Part shown: piece after piece, positions 28,238-37,405 of the stretch
How the letters are laid out: each line of letters opens with the position of its first letter
How positions within the stretch are numbered: the first letter of the stretch is position 1
Assembly: GCA_041398745.1 (NCBI GenBank)
Contig: JAWKUB010000002.1
Span: 806,001-870,000 of the forward strand
Direction of reading: 5' to 3'
Source of the DNA: JACKHO01 sp041398745
GTDB lineage: Bacteria > Planctomycetota > Planctomycetia > Planctomycetales > Planctomycetaceae
DNA length: 64,000 bases
Position numbers and translations under genes: made by a program
The notes under the pieces: generated by a model
Databases searched by the model: none
What the model was told of the DNA's origin: nothing
What the model saw: only the letters and a program-made list of their open reading frames with translations

Positions 28238-29977
28238 GTGATTGCTGGACCACTCCTGAATCGGGAAATGTTGACCGTTCCGCGGGCATTGCGTCATCAC
28301 TTGCTCCGCGTAGGATTCCTGGCAGCCATCTGCATTCTGCTTTGGACGGCGCATCACATCACTTTCGGACTGGAGCAGACTCTCACCGTTGGTGATATGT
28401 CCCGGTTCGGCGCGTTCATTTTCAACGTTCTCTGCGGTATTCAACTGGTTCTGGTGATTGGGGCCTCATTGCTGCTTTCTGCGGGAAGCGTGGCACAGGA
28501 GAAAGACCGTCGCACACTCATCATCCTGCTAATGACGGACCTGCGTTCCACGGAGCTGGTCATGGGTAAAGCGCTCGGTAGTCTGTTGTCGACAGCTACG
28601 CTCATCGTCTTGTTCTTTCCTGCCCTCTGTGCCCTTTCGCTGTTTGGTGGCATTACGGTTCCACAAATCGTCTGGGTCGAGTTGCTCTGTCTGGCTTCGG
28701 CTCTTGCCGCCGCTGCCTGGGGAACCTTTGTCGCTTACTGGCGGGACAAGACCTTTCAGACGTTGGCCATTACGGTGCTGGGGGCGGGTCTGTTTATTGG
28801 AGCTATTGAAATCCTGGTGGCTGCGATGGGCGAGTCAGGACTAGCTGCCAAAATTGTTGGGGGGCTGAATCCATTTCGGACGCTTGGTGCAATTCTCAGC
28901 CCATTGACTGCCCAGCCTGATGTTGCCACGCCTGTAGCTTTTGCCGGCAATTCAGTTGCCGCTTTGTCTGGGTTGGCAGTTCTGTTATTCACATGGGCCT
29001 CGCTACGCGTGCGGATTTGGAATCCCTCGCGGATTGTTCATATTCAACAGGAGGAGTCGAAAGAGGAAGCCGGTCGGTCGGCAGCGCCGACACGTGCTCC
29101 GCGTCCGGTGTGGGCACGACCTCTGTTATGGCGCGAAACCTGCACCGAGGCGTATGGTAAGAAAGTGGGGTTCATCAAGGGCGCCTACTTTGTCGTATTG
29201 GGATTGTGTCTGCTGTGGGTTGCTTCCAGCTCGGCTGACTCCGAACTGCTGCTTGGCAGTCTTTCCCCTGCCGGCGTGGCGTTTGTGGGACTGTCACTCA
29301 CAGCTCTGCTGCTCGTGAACGCGCAAGCCGTGACTTCATTGACCAGCGAGCGTGATGGTCAAACTCTCGAACTATTGTTGGTGACGGAGGTCTCCGCCAA
29401 AGAGTTCATCTTCAGTAAGCTGGGTGGCATTCTGTTTAACATGAAAGAAGTCATTGCCGTTCCGTTGCTGTTTGCCTTGAGCATGCTGCTCCGAAATTCG
29501 TTACCAATTGACGCTTTCTTCTATGTGGTGATCGGGTTCCTGGCGCTCGTCTGCTTCGGTGCGATGCTTGGCCTACACGCCAGCCTCAGCTACGAGAACT
29601 CGCGAAGTGCCATTCTCAACAGTCTGGGGACCATGTTCTTTTTGTTCGTCGGAATTTTCGTCTGCATTGTCCTCATTGTGGAAGCACGCAGTTCGTATCA
29701 AATGCAGTTCGTTCCGTTTCTCACATTTATTGTGGGCGGAAGCATTGCACTATGGGTCAGCCTGACACGTAGAAACCCATCCACTGCACTGCAGATTTCC
29801 GCAGCGACGTTACCCTTCTTTACCTTTTACGCAATTTCCAGCTTCTTGCTTGGACATTCGATACCGGTACTTCTGGCGATTCTCGCGACATACGGATTCA
29901 CCACGACTGCCATGCTGATGCCTGCCATCAGTTCATTTGATGTTGCCTTTGGACGATCGAGCGTGAGCAGAGGATGA
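28238..29977 (+). CDS. ABC-2-type transporter permease
   Basis: This 579-residue protein has about twelve hydrophobic spans arranged as two halves of roughly six, with the signature E-K-D-R-R-T-L-I-I-L-L-M-T-D in the first half and T-S-E-R-D-G-Q-T-L-E-L-L-L in the second. These match ABC-2 family permeases, which export drugs, lipids or polysaccharides, or act in gliding. The ATPase partner is not nearby, so the transporter must use one encoded elsewhere. The gene starts at a GTG and its end overlaps the next gene by four bases (ATGA), which indicates translational coupling. Confidence 0.85.
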   Translation: MIAGPLLNREMLTVPRALRHHLLRVGFLAAICILLWTAHHITFGLEQTLTVGDMSRFGAFIFNVLCGIQLVLVIGASLLLSAGSVAQEKDRRTLIILLMTDLRSTELVMGKALGSLLSTATLIVLFFPALCALSLFGGITVPQIVWVELLCLASALAAAAWGTFVAYWRDKTFQTLAITVLGAGLFIGAIEILVAAMGESGLAAKIVGGLNPFRTLGAILSPLTAQPDVATPVAFAGNSVAALSGLAVLLFTWASLRVRIWNPSRIVHIQQEESKEEAGRSAAPTRAPRPVWARPLLWRETCTEAYGKKVGFIKGAYFVVLGLCLLWVASSSADSELLLGSLSPAGVAFVGLSLTALLLVNAQAVTSLTSERDGQTLELLLVTEVSAKEFIFSKLGGILFNMKEVIAVPLLFALSMLLRNSLPIDAFFYVVIGFLALVCFGAMLGLHASLSYENSRSAILNSLGTMFFLFVGIFVCIVLIVEARSSYQMQFVPFLTFIVGGSIALWVSLTRRNPSTALQISAATLPFFTFYAISSFLLGHSIPVLLAILATYGFTTTAMLMPAISSFDVAFGRSSVSRG

Positions 29978-31263
29978 CCGCGGTTATTGACACCCTGCCG
30001 CAATGGTTGCCCGGTGTACTGACCATGGCTGTCCTGGTAGTTGCCTCGGGATTTTTCTCAGGCAGCGAGACGGCCTTGTTCTACCTCTCACGCGATGAGC
30101 AGCGCCGTTTGCAGTCCGGTAGCTCCGCCGAACGCACTGCGGCAGAATTGCTGAGCAATCCCGATCGCCTCTTGACGGCTGTATTGTTCTGGAACCTGGT
30201 TATTAATCTGGCCTTTTTCGCTGTCAGCCTTGTCACTGCCAAGAGACTGGTGTCGTCGGGGCATGCCTCCCTTGCCGGAATTCTCAGCGTCGCCTCGGTA
30301 TCGAGTCTCGTGCTGCTGGGTGAGGTCATTCCGAAGAGTCTGGCTGTGTCGCTCCGCTATCCCATTGCTGTTCTGGCGGGCTGGCCACTGTCGATTGCAG
30401 TGAAAATCCTCGACCCGGTTATTCCGGTGTTGGGCCATATTTCCAATGCCATCCAACGCGTGCTATGGCCACGTCTGACGCCCGAACCGTACCTGCAGAC
30501 AGAAGATTTGGAACGTGCGATTGAGACTTCCGAACTCGGAGTCGAACTCGCCGCGCTAGAGCAGGAAGTTCTGCAGCGGGTGATTGACCTCTCGGAAATG
30601 ACGGCTGAAGAACTGATGCGGCCCCGAAATACGCTCAAACTCTGGGAGCCGCCTGTTCATTTGACCGATTTGAAGTCGCATTTAGCTGCGATTGACTTTC
30701 TGTTTCTCAGTGATGTCGACGACGAGACGATTGTCTCAGCAGTGTCGCTCGATGAACTGTCCAAGCTCCCCGAGAAGAACCTCGAAACACTGGCCGAGAA
30801 AGTGATTTTCGTTCCGTGGTGCAGCTTGCTGGCAGACGTGCTCGCTGAGCTCCGAGCGAAGCTGTGCCGCGTGGCAGTGGTTGTCAACGAATACGGTGAC
30901 ACTATCGGAGTTGTCACGGAGTCGGACATTCTGGATACGCTGCTCGACCCCGAGGCCAGCCGTGCACGTCGTTTATTGCGGAGCGAGCCAATTCAGCCCA
31001 TTGACAGTCATCGAATTCGTGTTCATGGTCTGACCACATTGCGATACCTTGCTCGGCATCTCGACATCGATTTCGATGTAGGTGACGACAATCTACTCAC
31101 CGTCTCGGGACTGCTGCAGGAATTGCTCGGACGGTTTCCTCAAATTGGCGATGAGTGCCAGTGGGAGCAGTTTACGCTCAAAGTTGTTGAGGCGGGAATT
31201 CTCGGCCGCGAAGTCCGTGTCGACATCGACCTGGTCGACCATTTGCCGCCCCAGACCGATTAG
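29974..31263 (+). CDS. CNNM/CorC-type membrane protein (DUF21 + CBS pair)
   Basis: This 429-residue protein belongs to the haemolysin C/CorC/CNNM family, implicated in divalent-cation (Mg or Co) efflux or homeostasis. Residues 1-185 form a DUF21 membrane domain with four hydrophobic spans (SGFFSGSETALFYLS at about 25). Residues 205-330 hold two CBS domains (TAEELMRPRNTLKLW; VVVNEYGDTIGVVTESDIL). The C-terminus (340-429) looks like the CorC_HlyC domain. The start codon overlaps the permease stop, so the two are co-translated, although a joint role is unproven. Confidence 0.9.
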   Translation: MTAVIDTLPQWLPGVLTMAVLVVASGFFSGSETALFYLSRDEQRRLQSGSSAERTAAELLSNPDRLLTAVLFWNLVINLAFFAVSLVTAKRLVSSGHASLAGILSVASVSSLVLLGEVIPKSLAVSLRYPIAVLAGWPLSIAVKILDPVIPVLGHISNAIQRVLWPRLTPEPYLQTEDLERAIETSELGVELAALEQEVLQRVIDLSEMTAEELMRPRNTLKLWEPPVHLTDLKSHLAAIDFLFLSDVDDETIVSAVSLDELSKLPEKNLETLAEKVIFVPWCSLLADVLAELRAKLCRVAVVVNEYGDTIGVVTESDILDTLLDPEASRARRLLRSEPIQPIDSHRIRVHGLTTLRYLARHLDIDFDVGDDNLLTVSGLLQELLGRFPQIGDECQWEQFTLKVVEAGILGREVRVDIDLVDHLPPQTD

Positions 31264-31269
31264 GCCCCG

Positions 31270-33177
31270 CTACTGTTCCCGACGCACGACGATCAACCAG
31301 TCTTCGTGCTGGTTATCTGGCGGGCTACCCAACACCACTTCTTTCCCACCAGTGACCTGAGGTATGTCGGCCTTCTTCAGTTCACCACCGCTTCGTGGAT
31401 TGAACCATGCAACGGAGTAGTTTCCGCTTGCATCTTTGAGGTTCAGCTTTGCTTCGCCCCCTTGGGGTAAATAAATCAAGTACAGCACATTGTCTTTGGC
31501 GAGGCAGTAACTGCTATTCGAATGCCCCGGATTTCCGACCAGTTCATCGCGACAGGTCATTTCTGCGACGGGAATACTATGTTCGCGAAAAAAACTCAGG
31601 GCGATAGCGCAATAAGTCCACGACTCGTCGCGACTGCGGAAATCTTCACAGACGAGGTCATTCTCGGGGAGCTGATATCCAAAGTAATACTCCACTCCTG
31701 CTCCACCGGCCATGAGGTTTCCCCACAGCGTGAGCTTTCGAATGTCGTGCAGAGTGTACTCTCGACTCGATTCTCCATTCTTCATGGGGTGCGCGACGCC
31801 ATCGAAATCTTTGTAGCCCGGATCTGGCGGCACTCCCCACCCGGCAAGATTCTGTTCGTCATTCGCGACCACCCACGGTCGCCCGGCGTGCTTTGATTCT
31901 TCGATCCAATGCAATGTTCTTTCGTGGACCTTATCCCAGAGGTTCTGCAATGATGCTCCTGTGAGTAGTGACTGATCTCCTATTAGTGCCGAATAGACCT
32001 TTTCCTGCTGGTCTGGGAACGTGTGGATGACAATGGGGTGATGGTACGGATCAATCGAAGCAATGTACGCAGCCATTGCGCGAACCTCTGCAGGTGACTG
32101 AGTGTTCTCTTCGCCGATATTCCAATTGAGTGCCAGGTTGTGTCCGAAACGGGCAACGAGTTCGCGGCAATAGAGCCGCCGCTCAATGCCGAGTGATCCA
32201 CCGTCAAGCGATTCGGGAACATTGCCTGGCTTTCCATCATGCCCAATGCGGTTGTCATCCAGTTCGTTCTCCTGCAATTTGAAATGCAGGAGGAGCCCTT
32301 TGTGTGTTGCGTGGTCAAAGACAACGCCCCACTGGTCGAGCTTGGAACAGTCGTAGTGCAACTTGTCGTCACGGGCGACGAAGGGCCATACGTTATTTCC
32401 ATCACCGCCGGCGTTGTAGGTGAGGAACGAGAATCCGTTGAGCCCTTTTCCGGAGAGATAGTTCAAAGCGCCGACAAGCCCCTTACCACGGCCGTTTCTC
32501 CAACTGGGATCTCCCTCTCTCCAGTCAGAAACATGTGGCGCCCACGACTTGAGTGGACTTTTCTTCAGAGTGCCGATGGTGCCATCGAAATCTTCATAAG
32601 CCAGCAATGTCTCCGGCGCGTCGGGCCCGGCTTTCAGGAAGTATTCACCGGTGCCCGCGAATTTGAGGTACCGTTTGCCGACATACTCCAGCATGCCACG
32701 CTGGCGAAAGTCGGGATATTCCTTATCCGATGGCCCAACATGAAGACTTCCCGTTAATCCATGGAATCCGGCAACCGGTTCTCGTTCGGACGACACGTCA
32801 CTTGTGATCTCTTGTTTCCAGAAATGGGTTTTGTAAGTCCAATCGCCTTCAAGCGAAGGTACAAAATGTACACGCCATTTTGTACCTGACTCACTGCCTG
32901 TCTCAGCGGCATTCCCATCTGCCGCGAAGTATCCAGGAATCAACAGCGTACGACCGGTTGCCGTGTGCGTAAACAGTGTTTCAAATCGCAAATCGGTGAA
33001 TGGATTTGGAGAGCGATCGGACTCGTTGGCGTGAATGCCATCGAGCGTCAGCGTGATGTTGTGCCACAGTCTCTGTTCGCCATCGATTGCAATTGTCTGC
33101 GCGTGGCACAGTGAAGTGAATAGCCACAGAACCGCACTGAAATATACGAGTGACCGCACGGATCTGTTTTTCATCAT
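31270..33177 (-). CDS. DUF5060-containing glycoside-hydrolase-like secreted protein
   Basis: This 635-residue protein has a signal peptide (about 1-26, ending CHAQ). A DUF5060 N-terminal domain (about 30-150) follows, then a (beta/alpha)8-like hydrolase region (about 165-510) with an N-E pair in LNWNIGEENTQS that could supply a catalytic acid. A C-terminal strand region (about 540-635, AWFNPRSGGEL) resembles the putative collagen-binding domain often found with these proteins. The overall layout fits secreted carbohydrate-active proteins of planctomycetes, substrate unknown. It starts four bases after the recA stop on the same strand. Confidence 0.78.
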   Translation of the reverse strand: MMKNRSVRSLVYFSAVLWLFTSLCHAQTIAIDGEQRLWHNITLTLDGIHANESDRSPNPFTDLRFETLFTHTATGRTLLIPGYFAADGNAAETGSESGTKWRVHFVPSLEGDWTYKTHFWKQEITSDVSSEREPVAGFHGLTGSLHVGPSDKEYPDFRQRGMLEYVGKRYLKFAGTGEYFLKAGPDAPETLLAYEDFDGTIGTLKKSPLKSWAPHVSDWREGDPSWRNGRGKGLVGALNYLSGKGLNGFSFLTYNAGGDGNNVWPFVARDDKLHYDCSKLDQWGVVFDHATHKGLLLHFKLQENELDDNRIGHDGKPGNVPESLDGGSLGIERRLYCRELVARFGHNLALNWNIGEENTQSPAEVRAMAAYIASIDPYHHPIVIHTFPDQQEKVYSALIGDQSLLTGASLQNLWDKVHERTLHWIEESKHAGRPWVVANDEQNLAGWGVPPDPGYKDFDGVAHPMKNGESSREYTLHDIRKLTLWGNLMAGGAGVEYYFGYQLPENDLVCEDFRSRDESWTYCAIALSFFREHSIPVAEMTCRDELVGNPGHSNSSYCLAKDNVLYLIYLPQGGEAKLNLKDASGNYSVAWFNPRSGGELKKADIPQVTGGKEVVLGSPPDNQHEDWLIVVRREQ

Positions 33178-33181
33178 TGGA

Positions 33182-34255
33182 CTACTCGTCTTCGCTGCTA
33201 TCGCTTCCGTCTGTGGACATGACGTTATCGAGAGCGCCCTTTGCGGCCAAGACTTTGTCGCGAATTTCGTTCAAGACTTCACTGTTCTCTTCGAGAAACA
33301 CGCGGGCCTTTTCGCGTCCCTGTCCCAGTCGCGTTTCACCGTAGTTAAACCAGGCGCCACTTTTCTGAACAATTTTCGCTGCCACGCCTAAGTCAAGCAC
33401 GTCGCCAGAAAAACTGATTCCGCAACGCCCAAGCATGTCGAACTCAGCAACGCGGAACGGTGGAGCGACCTTGTTCTTGACGACCTTGCCTTTCATGCGA
33501 ATACCAATGGCTTCTTCGCCGTCTTTCAAGGTGGCAATGCGCCGCACGTCGACACGGCAGGAACTGTAGAACTTCAGTGCGCGACCGCCTGGGGTGGTTT
33601 CCGGACTACCGAACATCACGCCAATTTTCTCGCGAATCTGGTTGATGAAAATGACTGTCGTCTTGGCTTTGGCAATGGCTCCCGTCAGCTTACGCATGGC
33701 CTGACTCATCATGCGGGCCTGCAAGCCGACATGCTTGTCCCCAATTTCTCCATCGAGTTCGGCCTTAGGCACGAGGGCGGCCACTGAGTCGACCACAATG
33801 ATGTCGACTGCGTTCGATTTGATGAGCATTTCTGCAATCTGCAAACCTTCTTCACCGAAGGTCGGCTGGCTTACCAGCAGTTCTTCCAAGTTGACGCCCA
33901 AACGCTTGGCCCAGGCTGGGTCGAGTGCGTGTTCGGCGTCGATGAATGCTGCTACGCCACCCATCTTCTGAGCATTCGCCACGGCGTGCAGGGCAAGCGT
34001 TGTCTTACCGCTCGACTCCGGACCGAACAGTTCGATAATGCGCCCCCGCGGAAATCCGCTGCCCCCTAACGCTAGGTCTAATGAAAGCGAACCAGTTGAA
34101 ATCCCGTCAATCGGTTGCATCGAAGCGTCGGCCAACCGCATAATCGCGCCGTCGCCGAAGGACTTGGAAATCTGTCCGAGTGCATTCTGCAGGAGCCGAT
34201 CAGATTCGTTCGAACGTTCTTCTTTTACTGAACGTGAGTTGCGTGCTTTAGCCAT
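33182..34255 (-). CDS. recA: recombinase RecA
   Basis: RecA forms filaments on single-stranded DNA, drives homologous pairing and promotes LexA self-cleavage. The 357-residue protein shows Walker A G-P-E-S-S-G-K-T (78-85), VIFINQIREKIGVMFG (L1) and TTPGGRALKFYSSCR (L2), plus the usual acidic C-terminus (SSEDE). The ATG at 34255 is supported by GAGGCG nine bases upstream, and an upstream TTG frame lacks one. No clear LexA box is visible. It is divergent from the ROK gene. Confidence 0.97.
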   Translation of the reverse strand: MAKARNSRSVKEERSNESDRLLQNALGQISKSFGDGAIMRLADASMQPIDGISTGSLSLDLALGGSGFPRGRIIELFGPESSGKTTLALHAVANAQKMGGVAAFIDAEHALDPAWAKRLGVNLEELLVSQPTFGEEGLQIAEMLIKSNAVDIIVVDSVAALVPKAELDGEIGDKHVGLQARMMSQAMRKLTGAIAKAKTTVIFINQIREKIGVMFGSPETTPGGRALKFYSSCRVDVRRIATLKDGEEAIGIRMKGKVVKNKVAPPFRVAEFDMLGRCGISFSGDVLDLGVAAKIVQKSGAWFNYGETRLGQGREKARVFLEENSEVLNEIRDKVLAAKGALDNVMSTDGSDSSEDE

Positions 34256-34425
34256 GAGATTCGCCTCGATTTTGTGTACAGGAGAACAGTATTGTACTCT
34301 CGGGGCTATTTGGTGCAATAGAATTTAGACAACGTCGTAAGGTTTAATTGGGGAGAGGCTTACGTCTTGTTCGGGTGCTCGGCCGCTGGAAAAACTGGAG
34401 CCTTGGAAACAATAGGAAAGAAGCA

Positions 34426-35385
34426 ATGTCAGAGATATTCGCAGGTGTTGACCTCGGCGGCACGTCGATCAAATGCGTGCTTGCGGGCCAGGACGGTGAG
34501 TTCCTGAAGCAGAGATCCATTCCCACGGAGTCTCATGAAGGGCCACACGATGTTTTGGATCGTATTGCACACCTCGTGATGGATTTAAGGAACGAGGTTG
34601 ATCAACCGTTGTCCGGTGTGGGCATGGGAGTTCCCGGACTGGTTGACTCGTCAACGGGGATCACTCGATTTCTGCCCAACATGACGACACATTGGCGCAA
34701 TATTCCAGCCGCCGACATTCTCACCGAGAAGCTCGACTGCCGCGTGCGGCTGCTGAATGACGTCCGCACAGCAACCTTGGGTGAAATGGTTTACGGCGGC
34801 GGTCAAAGTGTAGAGAGTATGGTTTTCATAGCCATTGGAACGGGAATTGGAGGTGGTGTTGTCCTAGACGGGAAACTCCGGCTGGGAGCCCTTGGCTCGG
34901 CGGGTGAATTGGGCCATCAGACAATCGATCCGAACGGGCCTCCTTGCGGATGTGGAAACCATGGCTGCCTTGAGACCCTTGCCAGCGGCACCGCGTTGGC
35001 CGCAGCTGGCATTCGACTCATGCTGATGGGACTCGCCCCTGGATTGCACGATTTAGTTGACGGCGACGCCAATTTGGTCACCGCGAAAATGATGGCCGAA
35101 GCAGCCGAGGTCGATGAACCCGTTCGAGACGCCATTCTGCAGGCGGCAGACAACCTGGCAATTGGCGTGGCGAACGTTGTTGTCAGCCTGCATCCGGAAG
35201 TCGTCATCCTCGGTGGGGGTGTTGCCAATATGGGAGACCTGTTATTTGATCGTGTCCGCTCGCAAGTGCATCGCCGCGTACCGCTGTTTCCGGAGGAAAC
35301 CGTGCAAATTGTTCCCTCCGTGTTACAAAGTGACGCGGGGGTAAAAGGTGCCATTGCACTCGCTGCTGGGCTTGGCGGAGTGTGA
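34426..35385 (+). CDS. ROK-family sugar kinase (glucokinase-like)
   Basis: This 319-residue kinase has the N-terminal phosphate motif D9-L-G-G-T13 and the ROK zinc-binding cluster P-C174-G-C176-G-N-H179-G-C181-L-E, with N111-D112 as the likely catalytic pair. These identify a ROK kinase that phosphorylates glucose or a related hexose. Repressor-type ROK proteins carry an N-terminal helix-turn-helix, which is absent here, so it is an enzyme. AGGAAAG lies just upstream of the ATG at 34426. It is divergent from recA and convergent with tadA. Confidence 0.9.
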   Translation: MSEIFAGVDLGGTSIKCVLAGQDGEFLKQRSIPTESHEGPHDVLDRIAHLVMDLRNEVDQPLSGVGMGVPGLVDSSTGITRFLPNMTTHWRNIPAADILTEKLDCRVRLLNDVRTATLGEMVYGGGQSVESMVFIAIGTGIGGGVVLDGKLRLGALGSAGELGHQTIDPNGPPCGCGNHGCLETLASGTALAAAGIRLMLMGLAPGLHDLVDGDANLVTAKMMAEAAEVDEPVRDAILQAADNLAIGVANVVVSLHPEVVILGGGVANMGDLLFDRVRSQVHRRVPLFPEETVQIVPSVLQSDAGVKGAIALAAGLGGV

Positions 35386-35392
35386 GGCGGTA

Positions 35393-35917
35393 CTACTTTT
35401 TCCCCTTGGCTCGCTGCTCCGCAAAGAACTGCTTGAGCAACATCGCACAGTCATCCCGCATGACACCACCCATAACCACAGCTCGGTGATTCAGTCGTTC
35501 GTCATCGGTAATTGTGTAGAGCGTATGGCAGGCACCGCCTTTGGGGTCGGGAGTTCCATAGATAACGCATGGAATGCGGCTCTGCACAATTGCTCCGGCA
35601 CACATGGGACATGGCTCAAGGGTTACGTAGAGCGTGCAATCGGTGAGCCGCCATGAGTTCAGGGACTCCGCTGCCTGTGTAATGGCAATCATTTCTGCGT
35701 GGGCTGTGGGATCTCGCAACGTTTCCCGTTGGTTGTATCCCTCGCCAATGACCCGGCCGTTGTGCACAATAACAGCTCCGACAGGAACCTCGTCTTGTTC
35801 ATAAGCGAGTGTCGCCTGACGGAGCGCCGCCCGCATCCAAGGCTCGTGAGGTTGCAGAGGATCGTTTTGTGCATGCTGAATCATGGCAGCAGGTGTTTTG
35901 GAGACATCGAATTGCAT
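35393..35917 (-). CDS. tadA: tRNA adenosine(34) deaminase
   Basis: TadA converts adenosine 34 to inosine in tRNA-Arg(ACG). The 174-residue protein has the deaminase zinc motifs H73-A-E75 and P102-C103-P-M-C106 (LEPCPMCAGAIV), with N-terminal helices around 27-45 that fit the family. The start is uncertain: I use the ATG at 35917, and a second ATG at 35884 also gives a family-length protein. It ends eight bases after the ROK stop. Confidence 0.9.
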   Translation of the reverse strand: MQFDVSKTPAAMIQHAQNDPLQPHEPWMRAALRQATLAYEQDEVPVGAVIVHNGRVIGEGYNQRETLRDPTAHAEMIAITQAAESLNSWRLTDCTLYVTLEPCPMCAGAIVQSRIPCVIYGTPDPKGGACHTLYTITDDERLNHRAVVMGGVMRDDCAMLLKQFFAEQRAKGKK

Positions 35918-36071
35918 TCCGAAGGATTTGAATGTCCAGCGGATGATAAGGAACCGTATGGTCAACCTGCCGAAAGTGAAAGCGTGTCATGAGTTTTGCC
36001 TGCCTGTCGTTCCGGCTGGACTCACCATTGATCATCCAGTAAACTCTAAATAAGCATTAACGGAGCATGTT

Positions 36072-36512
36072 TTGCCTGTTTTGTCGCTTCAAACTGATTA
36101 TGCACTACGCACGCTGATGTTTCTCGCCAGCAATGTCGAGCGTCGCTGTCAAATTCCAGAAATCGCCAAGTATCACAACATCTCGCGCGATCATCTGGCG
36201 AAGGCGGCACGACGACTGGCGCAGGACGGATTTATTCGAAGTATTCGAGGTGTGGGTGGTGGAATTGAATTGGCGCTTCCCGCTGACAAGATTTGTCTGG
36301 GTGAAGTGATCCGGCATTTTGAGGGAAACCTCAGCATGTTGGACTGCACACAGATCGACAACGTCTGTCGCATTCAGTGCGGTTGCCGCTTACGCGGTGT
36401 CCTCATGGAAGCGGAGCGGCGTCAATGGGAGTATCTTGACACAATCTTCCTCAGCGATGTTGTAGAGTCTGGGGACGATTTGGTTGAGTTGAATTCCCTT
36501 TCGACTGGTTAG
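36072..36512 (+). CDS. Rrf2-family regulator, NsrR/IscR-like
   Basis: This 146-residue winged-helix regulator is of the Rrf2 family. The N-terminus (LSLQTDYALRTLMFLAS) and the HTH (RRCQIPEIAKYHNISRDHLAKAA) are typical. Cysteines C92, C99, C103 and C105 (MLDCTQIDNVCRIQCGCRL) are positioned like the three cluster-binding cysteines of NsrR, which senses nitric oxide, with C92, C99 and C105 the best match. The TTG start at 36072 is chosen because GGAG lies six bases upstream and it gives the correct family N-terminus. It is followed by a haem-binding sensor gene. Confidence 0.88.
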   Translation: MPVLSLQTDYALRTLMFLASNVERRCQIPEIAKYHNISRDHLAKAARRLAQDGFIRSIRGVGGGIELALPADKICLGEVIRHFEGNLSMLDCTQIDNVCRIQCGCRLRGVLMEAERRQWEYLDTIFLSDVVESGDDLVELNSLSTG

Positions 36513-36573
36513 GTTGCGACAGGACGGACAACAAAGATGCTCCACTCATCCCCAAGCACTCAGGGAGTCATCT

Positions 36574-37086
36574 ATGTCCAAGTTCTCAACACTTCTCACC
36601 GCCCTCACTTTCTCATTGGTCGCCACTTCACTCTTTGCTGCTGAACCAGTCTCTGACGCAGCACTGGCGCGGGCCAGGAAGCAGGCCGAAATGCTCGACA
36701 CGCTATACAAGACAGCAGTTGTGGCTGTCACTCAGACCTATGTCGAAGACGAAACCGACGTCGCCGCAGCGACCGCATTCAAAGGATTGTTTGCTGTCAT
36801 GAAGGAGAAAGGCTACCACGAAGCACGTCTACTCGACGCGACTGGGAGTCCTTATGAAGAAACCAATGCCCCGCAAACAGGTTTCGAAACGGAAGCCATC
36901 AAGGCGCTCAAGAAGGGAGCAGCAACTCACGAAGAGGTCACAACCATTAACGGCAAACCCGTGCTGCGAATTGCGACGCCAGTGCCCGTTGTCCTCGAAA
37001 AGTGCACCATGTGTCATGCTCATTACGCCAAAGTAAAGCCCGGGGAAGTCATTGGTGCTCTCAGCTACATAATTCCGATTGAATAG
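36574..37086 (+). CDS. secreted DUF3365 (Tll0287-like) haem protein
   Basis: This 170-residue protein has a signal peptide (about 1-23, ending LFAAEP) and a DUF3365 domain, with a c-type haem motif C144-T-M-C147-H148. Proteins of this family carry a haem in a PAS-like fold and are thought to sense redox state or gases in the periplasm. The ATG at 36574 is preceded by GGGAG eight bases upstream. It follows the Rrf2 regulator by 62 bases, which suggests a linked redox or nitric-oxide response. A strong terminator ends the pair. Confidence 0.85.
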   Translation: MSKFSTLLTALTFSLVATSLFAAEPVSDAALARARKQAEMLDTLYKTAVVAVTQTYVEDETDVAAATAFKGLFAVMKEKGYHEARLLDATGSPYEETNAPQTGFETEAIKALKKGAATHEEVTTINGKPVLRIATPVPVVLEKCTMCHAHYAKVKPGEVIGALSYIIPIE

Positions 37087-37145
37087 GGCATTCCGTTCGA
37101 TCTTGTTGAACACAAACAGGAATGTTTTTTCCACCAGAACGCACA

Positions 37146-37182
37146 CAGGCGCCAACACGAATGTTGGTGCCTGTTCTTGTTT
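37146..37182 (+). terminator. Rho-independent terminator
   Basis: A 12-bp stem with one mismatch (CAGGCGCCAACA paired with TGTTGGTGCCTG) encloses a CGAA tetraloop and is followed by TTCTTGTTT. It lies 60 bases after the DUF3365 gene on the same strand. The remainder of the gap to 37,405 shows no gene. Confidence 0.85.
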
Positions 37183-37405
37183 CCAGATCTGGTGTGCGAG
37201 TGAATTGCGGCCAATTCAAGAGAATCGTACGGCGATGATTGTCGCCTGGCGGTCATGAATTGGTTCGAACGTTGTTCACCACTCGCTGCGTCCTTCAGGC
37301 AACGCAAACGTGCGTGTAAACACTGCATTTGTGGGGCGAGACGGCATCCCGCGAAGCTTGAGCTACGTTTGAGAAAACCCCTCGAAGCGAGCCCGGAGCC
37401 CTCCC

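Noticed and set aside
37255..37275. TTCGAAC string resembling a tRNA T-loop
   Set aside because: The flanking bases do not pair into a T-stem, and no acceptor or anticodon arm is nearby.
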